Origin: Neurospora crassa OR74A
Lineage: Eukaryota > Ascomycota > Sordariomycetes > Sordariales > Sordariaceae
Reading direction: 5' to 3'
NCBI RefSeq assembly: GCF_000182925.2
Contig: NC_026503.1
Location: 2,976,001-3,040,000 of the forward strand
DNA: 64,000 nt
Both the position numbers and the translations under genes were made by a program. This document shows positions 32,505 through 44,219 of the stretch, piece after piece. Below the pieces are notes generated by a model. It ran no database searches and was not told the DNA's origin. It was given only the letters and a program-made list of their open reading frames with translations. The stretch's first letter is position 1. Each line of letters starts with the position of its first letter.

Positions 32505-33144
32505 TTCGCTTTGTTGAAAATAGAACTTGAAACAAATTCTAAGAAGGGATAGCCTGGCAGCTGTACAACCATGCGGCAAACCTGGCGGGCATGCATGTAC
32601 ATACACTACAGGTATGCATGGGCTCTGCTGATCTGTTTACAACTTTTAAAAGCCCCTCCCCCTCCCCCTCCTTTGTTCCTTTTCCTTTTTCACGATGCTC
32701 TCTGAACTCAATTCTCGCTTTCCTATCTCCATACATATTAGCTGCCTTGACACTAATCAAAGGCTCATCCCGGCTGCCTTGTCAACTCTGTGTAAACCCA
32801 ATGCTTCGGCTCGCCACATCCCTTGTAAAACATGGAGGAAATGAGGACTGTCCTGGACGCACCATCCTTGACAATCACACGCTGTTTCAAGTCGAAAACA
32901 TGAGTCCCTTGTCACTCTACCAATCCCCCGCTTGCCGTCGGCACGAAGCTTATCTGGACTGCGCCTCTCTCCGTCCTAACGCGGTGCATACCATTTCCGG
33001 GCTTGATGATGGTCGGCGGCGGTCTTCTCCCAATACACAACTTTTTGCAAGTTGGTCCAACGTCACCGGCCAAGCCCGCTTTGTGCCTCTGTGTAAGAAA
33101 TGCATCCTACTGAGGCGCGGATTTGAACACAGTGGTTTGCGAAA

Positions 33145-34116
33145 ATGTTGTCTTATGCAGTCGCTTTAATCGGCATTCTCATTGTCTTCAACAGTCCTCT
33201 CAACAATCTTTTATTTTCCAATGTGAATCCGCACCAATGTCCCGGCCAGATCCCGCAACTTCATCGGATTCCGCTGTCCACACTCAACCTTAGAGAAGAT
33301 CTAATTGCGTTGGAGGGCAACTCATCGTTACAATGCATGCCCCACACTCCCGCGCCTGTGGTCCATGTCTACTCAAGGGAGCCATTGGTGCTCTACATCG
33401 AGAACTTCCTAAGTCTTGACGAGCGAGAGCATTTGCTTGGCATTAGGTTAGTATCCATCAACACACCCATTGGCCTACTTAGACGAGAGAGCTCCTCTGC
33501 CAAGAATCGGTTACTGACACCCCACCCAAGTGAACCTCTCTTCGAACCCTCCACCACCACCAGCGATGGCGGCCAGACAACCCACCGCAACACCACAGTC
33601 CGTGACTCCGAAGTGGCCGTGATCCCCCGTACCGACCGCGTCCGGTGCATCGAGAACCGCGCCCGCGAGATCCAGGGCTGGAGGGAAAACGTCTTCATCG
33701 AGAGGCTGCGTACCCAGCGGTATCGCCAGGGTGGCCACTACAACCACCACTTCGACTGGAGCTCCAATCGTGGGGGCTGGGGCCGTGTCAGCAGCTTCAT
33801 GGTCTGGGTCGACGATGGTGATGGCAGCCTGGTGGGTGGTGGTACCGAGTTTCCCCGCATGAAGAGGTCGAAGGATTCACGATGGTGTGCTTTTATTGAA
33901 TGTCCCGGGAAAACGGCCAACAAAGGAGATGGACTGGAACAAACACCCGAATTGGGCGTGACTTTCAAAGTTATTCCGGGCAATGCTGTCTACTGGGAGA
34001 ATTTCCGGTCGGATGGCACTGGCAGAGGATGGGTTGAGGCGTGGCATGCTGGCTTGCCAGTCGAGAAAGGGGTCAAGGTTGGGTTGAATATTTGGAGCAC
34101 GGGGTATATCGAGTAG
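33145..34116 (+). CDS. Prolyl 4-hydroxylase-like 2-oxoglutarate/Fe(II) dioxygenase
   Basis: Two exons, 33145-33446 and 33531-34116, give 295 aa. The 84-nt intron (GTTAGT donor, TTACTGAC branch, CCCAAG acceptor) is stop-free and 28 codons long, so the unspliced frame is also open. Splicing restores the family motif SEPLFEPSTTT. An N-terminal hydrophobic anchor (about 4-25) suggests a type II ER/Golgi membrane protein. The double-stranded beta-helix has the iron ligands H174-x-D176 (NHHFDW) and distal His273 (EAWHAGLPV), and 2-oxoglutarate-binding Lys283 (GVKVGLN). It probably hydroxylates prolyl residues; the substrate is unknown. The family is common in Pezizomycotina (P4Hc domain). Confidence 0.9.
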   Translation: MLSYAVALIGILIVFNSPLNNLLFSNVNPHQCPGQIPQLHRIPLSTLNLREDLIALEGNSSLQCMPHTPAPVVHVYSREPLVLYIENFLSLDEREHLLGIRLVSINTPIGLLRRESSSAKNRLLTPHPSEPLFEPSTTTSDGGQTTHRNTTVRDSEVAVIPRTDRVRCIENRAREIQGWRENVFIERLRTQRYRQGGHYNHHFDWSSNRGGWGRVSSFMVWVDDGDGSLVGGGTEFPRMKRSKDSRWCAFIECPGKTANKGDGLEQTPELGVTFKVIPGNAVYWENFRSDGTGRGWVEAWHAGLPVEKGVKVGLNIWSTGYIE

Positions 34117-36538
34117 GCAATATCATAGGGGCAATGGACTTGCACAACGATCATTGCGAGTTGACGAAAATAGACAGCACGAACGAGACAGCCCGATCAC
34201 ACATGAACGCGATCCTCGACGACAGCCCCGCTTGTATCCCAAGGTGATTGACGCAGGTCGCATAACCTGACACTTGCGCTTTCGAGAGCCACCGGCCCAA
34301 GCAGTCCACCTCTCTTCAATTTTCTATTGAGAGGGGAGCTCATTGTGCAGCCCATACGTGGTATAGCGATAGCGGGTCTTGCTCCGCCATGTTTCACACG
34401 CCGAAGACACGTTACCAGATGGATGTGCCATCGTCATGTTGCATCACGATACCGAAGTATCTGCGACTGTGACCAGCGGTTCTTTAGCCAGCCGAAAAAA
34501 CAGACAGAGCAAAAAGGAAAAAAAGAAAAGTGTGGTCCGTACCGGACTCGAACCGGTATCTTCCTAAAGGCCGTGACCGAAGTGGAATTTCCACCTCAAG
34601 AATGTTGCTCGTTACACCAACGAACCACGGGAAGGTGAACAGGACAAAGATCTTATATAGCCGCGGGAATGCTCGGATGACGCTGGGCAGGCAGAAGGTA
34701 GAGGCCACGCGAGAGCTGCAGGTAGGCAAGCAGGCAGTTGGCAGGCATCACTCACTCTGGACTCGCTTTGAAATCTCAGACGGCTTCCATGTTATGATCC
34801 GACGATAGGTAGGTATTGGGCGGGCCTCCAAACCGAAACCACGCATGTGCTCTGACAGAATGTGTCAGCCCCGAACGCTGCTGATCCAAGCAAGGCCTAG
34901 GCCTCGACGCAGAGATGATCGACAGTACAATGCATTGCTGATCGCAGCTGAGCTTCTTTTAACGACCACCCATTCTTTCAGTCATCAGCAGGAGATAACA
35001 AGGCTTGAAGGTCTGCCACAAAGGGTTCCCGAAAAAAGACATCGATGCCAGACACAACACAACACAACACAAAGTTTTTGGACTCGAAAGAAGTGTACTA
35101 CACAAAGTCACCCTGCAATGTTCGCGAAGATTGTTTAACATGTGACAGCGTCAATTAAACAGAGAAACGAGACTCACGCCCATGCAGTGACCCATCCGCA
35201 TCTAGACGACCACAGATCTGTCGTGCTGCCCGCACGCACGATATTTGCTCGAAGTTAACCCTGGCAGACAACGTGACATCCATGAACCGAGGTCGAACAC
35301 GCTGCAGTCGAAATACATTGCATCACTCAATTCATCAATCAATCATATGGAAATAAGTTTCACGACATGTTCCGTCACCAAGGCAACTAGCCGGATCCCG
35401 AAGACGAGGTACCACCCTTTTCGGTGAGAGTACATACCGTGAAGAGTGGCACGACATGTGATCGAAGATTCGAGTCCTCTGCTTTCTTAGACCGGCGGTT
35501 ATATGGTGATTTTCTGTGTTAATATATCTTGCCAGGTTTCACGGCTATTTCTTCTGAGATCTGAAGTCCACAGGGAATGTGGCGTTCAACTTAACTGCAG
35601 GACTTACACAGTAACACAGAGACGGATCTAGACAGAATATGCACACTTCATTGACCTAGCATCAAATCACTCCTAGCTTATCGATGAGAATCGGTTCGGT
35701 TTACCAATGCCAAAACATCATGAACCTCCTCGCTTAATATCCAACAGAAAGCCAAAGAGACAATGACGAAAATGAGTTGTGAGAACTTGAGAAGCCAAAA
35801 TGGACTAGAAAGCAGGCTTAATAGGGTGTGCATGACCACAAGGGTCAAACAGCGACAGAAAAATGAAGGAAAAACAATCCAAAAAGGGAGAATAAAAATA
35901 CACCACCACGAAACAAGTTGACCCATTCCCACCTTGAGACCTCACCCTCCTCTTGCAACGCATCACTCAAACAGTGAACAACCATCTAAATCACTCTGAC
36001 CAATCGAGCTCCTCATGGCCCCCCAGGACCAAGAGGAGGCATCGTACCGGGAAAAGTTGAACCCATCAGTCCTGGTCTCGGTCCCAGCCCAATCCCCCCC
36101 CATTGTAGCTCCAAAAAGTAGCACCATGCGACCACAAAGACATAGAACCACCGCGTCCTTCACTCCGCTCATGCTCAACAACCACCTCGACCTCAAACCT
36201 AGCCACGACCACTTCACTTTTATCCTTTCCATTAATTTTTTTCTTCTTGATGATGACAATGATGATGATGACAATGACCAAACAAAAATCCCAGCTGCGT
36301 ATCCTTATCGAACTCAGTTATATCCACCACCACCTTGCTTTCCCTCCTCCATTTGCTCCTCCCTCCTGAATCACTTTCACCTGTTGGCTCATCATCATCA
36401 GGCCCATCGCTATATGCAGAAGCACCGGGTACTATGGCCTTGATAGCACTGATCCTTACTTTGCTGTCTTCTTTGCTTTCTTCTTTCCCTGGGTTCGAAC
36501 CAAACCCCTTCAGAGATAAACTATGTCTGTCAATGGTT
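34117..36538. other. Long convergent intergenic region with a tRNA-like gene
   Basis: This 2.4 kb follows the oxygenase gene and precedes the 3' end of the proline-rich gene. It contains a tRNA-like sequence (34533-34626, minus) and a short ACACA repeat near 35050-35075. The stretch 36232-36538 may still be coding on the minus strand (see the proline-rich gene). Otherwise no gene is supported. Confidence 0.55.
34533..34626 (-). tRNA. tRNA-like gene, identity unresolved (94 nt)
   Basis: The minus strand has good outer tRNA parts. The acceptor GGTTCGT pairs with ACGGACC (one T-G), discriminator A. A box A-like start TGGTGTAACG is present, and a perfect box B (GGTTCGAGTCC) gives the T arm ACCGG-TTCGAGT-CCGGT. 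The acceptor and D arm resemble tRNA-Gln. The middle 45 bases do not fold into a standard anticodon arm with U33. They include a 9-bp hairpin (GAGGTGGAA/TTCCACTTC) that could be intron. It may be an intron-containing tRNA I cannot resolve by eye, or a decayed copy. Confidence 0.5.
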
Positions 36539-38470
36539 TCAAGAACCACAGCTTGGATTGAGGCAACGGTAAGGCGGGGAAGAGAACACAGGATGGTGAG
36601 GCGGGAGGGGCCGTCGATTTGGGAGGGGAATCCTATGGTTATGAGGACTGGTGGGGTGGTAGAGGTAGGTAGGCTTGTTCTTGTTGTTGCTTTCGCCACA
36701 GGAGGAGCAGCATGGGATTGTGATGGAGTTCTGGTTGGCGGTGGGGTTGGGAGAAGAAAACATAAAGGTGGAGATGGAAGGGGCAGAAGGGGAAGAGGAG
36801 GTGGTGCTAGATGTCCCTTGGAAAAGGCGGGATGCAACAGATGGTAGATTTGGAGAAGCATTGGGTGTTATGGTGGTTGTTGCCGAGGAAGAGGAAGAGG
36901 TAGAGGAAGAGGCGGGTACATGAATGGAAGTAGGAGGAGGCGGTGGTGGTGGTGGAGGTGGCGGTGGAGGAGGAATGATTCCAGCTGTGGTATATGCCCT
37001 CGATCTCTGGACGTGCCAGGGTGTTGAACCATAGACATGATTGACTACCCGAGACATTGGTGGAAAGGGAGGCGGCGGCGGTGGTGGCGGCGGTATATGA
37101 TGCTGAGACTGATCTGGCTTTAACAAATGACCATTGGGTTTGGAATTACTTCCAGCCACAACATCACCAATTGCTGAAAAAGCCGGCGGTACTGACTGGG
37201 TAGCCGTAGTAGCAGGAATTGTTTGTGAGGGCAATTGCACATGCCGGATCCTAGGCCCCAAGTACTGGTCCGTCGGCCTCATCGCTTGTCCATGAGGACT
37301 TGTATTCTGAGACTGGAAATGGTTGAACTGCTGAAATGACCAGCATGGTTCTTTCCCAGCCCCCGTACTAGCAAAGCCGTCTGGAAGAAGGGGAGGCGGT
37401 GGCGGAGGAGGAGGATGATAATGAGAAGGTACGTGGCTCACTCCATTCCCAATCCCACCATCCAACCCCATATTCCGAAGAGGCCACCCTGGCGGTGGAG
37501 GCGGCAGAGGAGGGAAATCAACACCAGACACGCCGTTCATACGGTTATAATATGGCATGTTATGCCGCTTAGCAGGAGGTTTCGATGGTCCGGGGACAGC
37601 TTGGCTGGTGTATGCCGAACCTAAATTGACACAGATGTTTGAGCGTCGGCTAGATGACGAGCTTCTTGCGCCCGAGCGTAATCGTCTGGAGTCAGATTTA
37701 GGGCCAGAGATTGACAAACTTGGTCGGCATCGTCCGCGAGATCGAGAACGGGAACGGGATTGGGAACGGGAGTAGCTATTTTCACGAGAAGTTGAAGCGG
37801 AACGCCATCGGAGGCTTCTTCCACGTTGCCCAGGTCTTCTGGTTTGTTTCTTGTGAGTTTCGCAGCAAGGCAAGGTACATGAAGTGGACCTGAAGATGAC
37901 CGATTCAGCATCGTGCCCTTGGTTATCGTCAGACTCATGCTCCGAATCACCGAGGCCATGAGCCTCCTTGTCGGCTTTGGTTTCCCTGGCTCTGGGAACG
38001 ATCGAGTACCCGCTGGTCTGGATGTAGTTCTGCACGAACTCTGCCGACTTGACCATCAGTGAGTGGAGTGCCCAGTAGATGGTCGGTCCCGTTTCGACCA
38101 GAAGAGGACCCCTGAAGTTCTCCTTGGTCTGCAGCACCACGGCTCTGAATTGGCCTAGTTCTTTGGCGACCACGAGAGATAACTCGGTGTCTGTGCTGCT
38201 GAAGAATCTGCAGTTCTCTAAAGTAAGGTCAGTACAATGTGTTCCTGTTAGATACATGTGACGGTGGAAGGCCCTAAGGATCAGTATTCAGTGAGAATAG
38301 CAAGTAGCATTGCAATGTGAACCAGCTGAGTAGAATGACTCACTCAAGATCAAGCCTTCCAAGCCAGGGACAGGAAACGGATCCGTAACGGGCGCCATCG
38401 TGGGATCGCTAGTCTGACCAGTGATCATAGGAGTCGCAACTATCTTTGGTTCAGTCGACGGCACTAGCAT
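36539..38470 (-). CDS. Proline-rich protein with RS-like segment, function unknown
   Basis: Two exons, 38470-38344 and 38244-36539, joined by a 99-nt intron (GTGAGT donor, CTAACAG acceptor), give 610 aa. The N-terminal 130 residues look folded (HCTDLTLENCRFF, FRAVVLQTKENFRGPLLVE, TIYWALHSLMVKSAEFVQNY). An Arg/Ser-alternating segment (SRSQSRSRSRSRGR) follows, then several runs of 7-14 prolines. The mix suggests a nuclear RNA-processing or scaffold protein; no family is recognised. The C-terminus is uncertain. From about 36700 a different minus-strand frame, open to 36232, has a more natural composition than the annotated one. A 52-nt intron (36699-36648, weak GTGGCG donor) would join them in frame. 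Confidence 0.65.
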
Positions 38471-38657
38471 TTGGAAAAGGGTGTTGTGAAGCCCGTGGTA
38501 GGATACGCTAGAGTAGGCATGGTAGATTTGTGAGTGTTTTGTCCTGGAGGAACAACAACATATTTATAGCAGAGTGTCTGTTGTAAGCTGGGTCTCTGGT
38601 TTGAGTGTCACATGGAAAGAAGTGACCAAATGATCAAAATTCAAGCAAGAGCCTCGC

Positions 38658-38673
38658 AAAAAAAAAAAAAAAA
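38658..38673. repeat. A16 homopolymer
   Basis: Sixteen consecutive A lie upstream of the proline-rich gene. Confidence 0.85.
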
Positions 38674-39840
38674 TGGATCAGGACTTGACACGGCAGAGCG
38701 TGCACACAATTAATCTTGATAAAAGTGAGGCTACAATTCATGGGTATGCATGCTTGCCGTCACAATCGCGCCAGCACAGCCGCCTTGCACAATGATGATC
38801 ATGGGTTAGCTTTAACAACCACAGAAAGCATAAACAAAAACAATAATCAAGGAGTAACTATAAGCGTGATAGTGGATAGTGTACGTATCAGTAACGGGGC
38901 GCTTGAGTGAGGCCATGGTGTGGTAACAAGCTCGTTGGAGCTCGAGGCTGTCGAGACACCGAAACGAGCACAGGTAGGTAGCCTCGAGCTAATAAAGCCG
39001 GGGAGCGTAATTTGGAAAGGCACATATTGAAGTTTGGGCATGCCGTTGAGGGTTTACTGGACTTCCGAGTGATTGTCGTCTGTCGGACGTCGTACGCCGA
39101 AGTCGCTCGTGTGAACCTGACCGGTAACTGGGGCTGGTGAGGTGGTGAAAATGACCGGTTCTGGTTGTGCAGGATTCGGAACTGTGTTAGTTAGGAGCCT
39201 TGAAACTGGGTATGGGTTGTTGTTGATTGATTACATGCGGGATATGCATAGCTCTCTTCCACTTACAACCAACAAAAGCCACGAACATGGGTCGGGAGAC
39301 ACAATAGAGACGTTGACATGCCCCTTGACGATACACAAGTTGTTGTCTGGCTTGTTTAACGTTGACCAGATCAGACGATCCAGGACCTCGGGAGATGCAT
39401 GGCTTGACTACCTGGAGCCATCCTTGTCGCCCTGAAGTTTGTTCTTACAATTCCATGAAATGACGATAGTATCCGACTAGAACCCATGTTGAACGCAAGA
39501 CGAATTCGGATGGCACAGCAGATGAGGCGTAAGAGCGTAGGCAATTAACCGCTAGGTGGTCGAACCTCCGATCGAGATGACGGGGAATCAGCAGCCAAGA
39601 TTCAAACCCGGAATGCTGTGGTTGGGTATACGACCCAAGGCTTGTTGTTGGCACACCAAGTACGGCAGACTTCATGTCATGAGGGAGAAGTTGGTCCGAT
39701 CCCTAAACCATCATTTACTGACTTTTAGAAAGTTCACACTTGCGACAATCTTAACCAAATACGCTTCAAGACACCAAGGACGGAGTTTTATTTTAATTTT
39801 TATGTTGATAATTTTGGTTTTTAAACAAGAGAGAAAAAAC

Positions 39841-39846
39841 TTTATT
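39841..39846 (-). terminator. AATAAA polyadenylation signal of nup82
   Basis: On the minus strand AATAAA lies about 86 bases beyond the nup82 stop codon in an AT-rich 3' region. Confidence 0.5.
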
Positions 39847-39931
39847 TGGCGTTGTTATAGAAGTTTCAACCAAACAACCCCCTTACCATCCTATCTAACT
39901 GTCCAAACAAGAACCTGCCGAAGAAATGAAC

Positions 39932-42685
39932 TCATTCAATACTCAACCTTTCAAGACGCGACTTCACTGCCTCTACGAGGGCAGTTTCACGATCCAGCAA
40001 GCTCATGACTTGCGCGACCTTTTGCTTTCGAATCTCCGACGGAATCTTCATCACGGGCATCGGCGAGGCGGTACCGTCAACGCTATCCGTGCTCTGAAGC
40101 TGCTGGGCTTGCTCAAACAAGGCGTCCCGAAGAGTTTGGACCTCCTCGAAGCGTTTGAGTGACTTCCCGGCAGTGGAGATAGATGCAGAGGTAGTATCTT
40201 CTTCTTCCTCCTCATCGCCCAAAATACTACCTGCCAAAGTGCGGACCTCCTCTGCCCAAGCCTTTTCCTTGTCGCTTAACTCCCGAGTCGAAACCTGACC
40301 CAAACGCTTGCGCAGGTTGTCTACTCTGCGCGCGAGGTTCTCCTGTCTGACCTTCATTACATCTATCCTGTTTCTGACCAGCATTTCTTCGGAAATGTTT
40401 TGTTCCTTGGTGCTCCTGCTCTCTCCTTCTCCAGAAATGGTCTCGATCCGCTGGTTGACCTCATAAACCTTGGTGATTTGCTCCTTCAGCTCGTATGTCA
40501 GTGCCTCACACTTCCTGAAGAGCTCCGCAACGGCATTGTTGAGCTCAAACACCTCGGAGCTGACAAGACGATGACTTTCCGTAAAGATTTCCAGGGTGGC
40601 GACCGACAACCGGACCTCCTGCTGCATAAGCGGGCGCTTCCTGCTAGTTCTCAGAGCATCCACCCACGGAGGCAGGGTGCTGGGCCGGCTCAGTACTTCG
40701 GAAGGATGGAACAGCGGCCGAGGTTCCCAAACTGTGAGAGGTTCGGGCGTTTCTCCATGTTCGGTCGACACGGGGGTCTCCTGACGATCCGACATCAACT
40801 CGCTCTCGGGGGTATCAAAGAACATGATGACCGGATCATTGTGAGTAGCGGACAAAACGAAGTGGCCCAGATCGGAGCTCTTGAATGCCGTAGCCGCAGC
40901 AAGAACGTTCTGGGCATGCTGGGGTGTGTAGATGCGATCGACCTCGGCACGCTGTCCCTTGGCCATGAGGTCAAACCGGAAGTCAGCCCCCGCCTCAGAG
41001 TCACTCTGGAGCTCGCTCTCTAGGAGGGAAACCCATGGAGCCAATGAGACATAGGTGATGCCAGCAGCATGTGTGACGTAGAACGCATAGCGGGTGGTAA
41101 CATCCTCACTGAACACCGGCCAACTGTCAGGCGTGATTTCGGCTGGCTTGAGCGTGTCAAAAGTGTGAAACACGAGCAGAGACGGAACGTCTTGATCAGG
41201 GAAAGCTCGGGTCGAGGCGTTCCGCGGAGGCAGCCATTGAGCCTCCACTCCATCGATATCGAGACAGACCTTGACCTGTCCACTGGTCGACAACAGGCAA
41301 ATGACAGACACTGAGAGACTATCTTTATCGTCATCATCCGCATAAAGCTCAAAATCTTCGCCCATCATAAGGTCGGCAGTGTTGCGTTTAGCGCCGATGA
41401 CGAAAATGTCCTTCAGCTCAACCTCGTCGTCCTGTTCATCTTGGGGAGCAACGGCCAACTCGAAGGGACCCTGCAGTCGAGGAATGCTTCCCGGTCGAGA
41501 AGGGCGCGAATACACCTCAGTGACTTCTCCATAGGGGCCATCGAGGAGTTTGGGCTCCTGGTTGTCGAGATCGGCCATCCACTCTAGCTGTTGCTTAGCG
41601 AGGAGCTTCTCCTCCCGAGTAGCCTCCGGATCAGTCTCGAGGGTCTCAATCTTTTGGGCAACAGAGACGGAAAGCGAGGGGATGAGAGTCGGAGGAGGCG
41701 ACCAGCGTCGCGGCAAGAGGGGGCACAGAGCGTAAACATCTCCCTCAGCCATGGCCACCCACAAAGTCATGGGCGCCCAGCCATTCGAGTTGCGCGAGGC
41801 AAAGCAGGCCGAAGCGACCTTCATGTCGAAGTCATCGGGCGAGAAGGCTTTGTTGGTCGATGTCGAAGCACCGAAATCCTGGTCCAATGAAGTGCCGTCG
41901 GCCAGCTTCTTGAGGTCGACCTCGAGGGTCGGGGTGTCGAAGGACCACCGATCAATAGTGGAGAGCTCCCATTCGCGAACCACAGCGTCTTCAGTCACGG
42001 TTACGAGACAGCTACCATTGACGCCCAGAGGGTGCCACAGTGCGCTAACAACAGCAGACTTGGAGGTGACGTGAGTGGTAGGACCGACGGTCCAGAACTT
42101 GGGCTTGAAGGGGGCCGTCTCTCCAGAGGTGAGGTGGGACGTGTCGGGCAGCATACAGACGTGGACTGTGTGAGAGGTCAGGACGGCCAACTGGTCCTTG
42201 TTAGGGGAGATGACCAGCTGCCGGATCTCGCTGGCGACAGGGGTCTTGATGACCTAGAAGAGGAAAACCATGTCAGTACCCAATGTGGCCATCTTGGATG
42301 CGCCGTATGCGCCGAGTCTCGGGGATTTGTAGCCACATACCCTGTAGCCTGGTCCCTGGGGAAGACGGCTTGTCTCCTCATCGTAAACCTCAAAGGAGCT
42401 ATCGGAGCTATCTCCGTTGAGGTGGCTTGCGGAGCCGGTCCGTGACTGTTGGGCCTCCCAGGCGTCTTTGAGATCGGCAAGATCTCCCCATCTGATTTCC
42501 CTTCCTCTGGCAACAAAGACCTCGTTTCCTCGGTGTGCGATGGTGCGATTGGGTCCCTGACTGGCGTTCCTGGAGGAAGCTATCGAAGCGGGGAGCCGGT
42601 TGGTTTCCTCGGCCTGCTCAAAGAGCTTATGGCCGGGGTTTGGCTCCTGGAGCCAGGGCGCCGAGAAGCTCCGGATTTTGGGCAT
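39932..42685 (-). CDS. nup82: Nucleoporin Nup82 (cytoplasmic filament complex)
   Basis: Two exons, 42685-42341 and 42253-39932, joined by an 87-nt intron (GTATGT donor, TCTTCTAG acceptor), give 888 aa. The start MPKIRSFSAPWL and the beta-propeller strands (VFVARGREIRWGDL, DQLAVLTSHTVHVCML, SALWHPLGVNGSCLVTVTED, VVREWELS) resemble Nup82/Nup88 of Chaetomium and other fungi. The C-terminal third is helical coiled coil (FRKCEALTYELKEQITKVYE, NLARRVDNLRKRL). Nup82 anchors Nup159 and Nsp1 on the cytoplasmic face of the pore and so positions the DEAD-box helicase Dbp5 for mRNA export. A DEQDDEVE acidic stretch lies mid-propeller. Divergent from CBP20, another mRNA-export-linked factor; this may be coincidence. 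Confidence 0.88.
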
Positions 42686-44219
42686 CCCGACTGTGCTTGG
42701 TGGTTTTGTGCTAAGAGCTGTCTGTTGTCGCTATACTATCCAACTCGAGCCTGATGAATCCTACAGATGACGGTGGTTCGTGTGGCGCAATGAAAACCGA
42801 AGTTGGTGTCTGGCTAGGCAGAAATAGTAGCTTGTGTTGAGGTCCTGCTATGTCCTAGCATGCACGGGCCGGTTTTTGTCGTCGTGCTGCACTTCGCTTT
42901 CTCTGCTGAAGTAATGTATGTAGGTGGGGAGGTAATTGGCTATGTAGGTAGGCAGGCGCACTATGGTCGAGGTACGTATGTATTTGATGTACCGGTACTA
43001 TTAATGTGATGGCGGTTCTCGGTTTTTGAAGATGAAAAAAAAAAAAAAAAAAGGTGATCAAGAGCAAGTAGAACAGAAGCCAAGGGAGGGAAGACAAGGA
43101 GAGAGATTGGGATCCCTTTTTGAAGTGGCAGGCCCCTCGATCGATCCCATGGGAGAAAAAGCCAGGAAAGCGAAGTTTGCTAGTGGTCTCGGTTGGCTGG
43201 TCAGGATGGTAACAACAAGGTTTGACTAGCGTGTAGTGCTACGGACCTGATGGATGCCCGTGGATGGACGAGTGCTGGATGCCACTATTGTCCAGTCCGA
43301 GCCAGTGCTGTAAATGAGGCGTCCAGGGCGTCACTAGAGGCGTCCGCTTCCGTGCCTATGCCGTATATTTTCCGTTGCTTGCCTTGATCGATCGTGTTAG
43401 CTTCATTTTAGCGCGTTTCCACTCCTTCCACAGCCCTTTAGTCCGTTTCAACTGTCCGCCGGTGTTCAGTCCAGACCGTGCTCGCCGCCTCGTCTCACAC
43501 CATCGGTCATTGATCAACAGGAGACAGGCAGGCCGCCCGGGATGAGAGGGGATGGAATGGCCGAATGGAGGTCTTAACGGAGACCTAGCTGTATACATAC
43601 TATAAATGGTAAGCCCGAGGTAGGTACAGTTGTGCTGTGACGCGCCTGTAAATTGGGTGCCAGATTGCGGTCCAATCGGCTGGCAATGGTTGTTGGATCA
43701 ACGACAAAGCGCCTCCACCAAGTCCTCCTGCCCTTGCTTCCATCGCTCTGCCCTTGCCTGCCGTCGTCATATTTGCGGGCACCTCGTAAGATAGGGTACC
43801 TGACCCACCACCAACGGCTTCCGTCGCCCGTTACAGTGCCAAGACTACCTGGATTGCCATGCAGTGATGTCCGATGCACTGTGACACTGTGCGCCAACAG
43901 GACTAAGTGTAACTGACCTGAGCTGAACTGAACTGTGAACGAAGCCTGCAGTGCTGCTGTCGCGGTACACGGGCACACCAGTCGCGCTCAGAAAGTAGCT
44001 GCGCCTGTACTTCCACTTTAGCGGGCAACCTAAGTTACCTCTTAGGTAGGTCCAATTCCATTGGCAAGGGAAACCACTGCATCATCCCCATCGACGTCTC
44101 AGAACTCCAAACCATTGAACTTCCACTTGGGCTGACAGCTTTTGATTTTCCTTCTTCTTCGCAGTTGCAGGGCACCTTTCACCCAAGAGCAGATAATCCA
44201 TCTTCACTACCAGGTAACC
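42686..44219. other. Divergent promoter region, nup82 / CBP20
   Basis: This 1.5 kb contains an A18 run (43035-43052). No coding region, RNA gene or longer repeat recognised. Confidence 0.6.
43035..43052. repeat. A18 homopolymer
   Basis: Eighteen consecutive A, followed by GGTGATCAAG, lie between nup82 and the CBP20 gene. Confidence 0.85.

Larger units (their letters stand above)
31056..33144. other. Divergent region cdh-1 / prolyl hydroxylase-like gene, containing tRNA-Arg
   Basis: This 2.1 kb holds the cdh-1 promoter, a minus-strand tRNA-Arg (32432-32504) and the 5' region of the plus-strand oxygenase gene. A GGCTAA hexamer on the cdh-1 sense strand (inside 31470-31480) resembles XlnR/XLR-1 half sites but may be chance. 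No further coding gene supported. Confidence 0.6.
38471..39931. other. Intergenic: promoter of the proline-rich gene and 3' region of nup82
   Basis: This 1.46 kb lies between two minus-strand genes. It contains an A16 run (38658-38673), a weak T-loop-like motif near 39600 that does not extend to a tRNA, and an AT-rich patch (39780-39900) with the nup82 polyadenylation signal. No protein gene supported. Confidence 0.6.

Noticed and set aside
32591-33169. 192-codon plus-strand frame overlapping the start of the prolyl hydroxylase-like gene
   Set aside because: Ends in a different frame just after the true ATG (33145), no motif, Ser/Leu/Cys-rich; likely 5' leader sequence.
35678-35926. Hydrophobic 82-codon minus-strand frame in the 34-36.5 kb gap
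   Set aside because: AT-rich non-coding sequence read on this strand gives Phe/Leu/Ile runs; no homology, no supporting splice or context.
36015-36443. 142-codon plus-strand frame
   Set aside because: Opposite a minus-strand frame with better coding character (36232-36700); His/Pro/Ser-rich shadow.
39590-39660. T-loop-like motif (minus strand CCGGGTTTGAATC) suggesting a tRNA
   Set aside because: No matching T-stem partner, acceptor or anticodon arm around it; no tRNA can be drawn.
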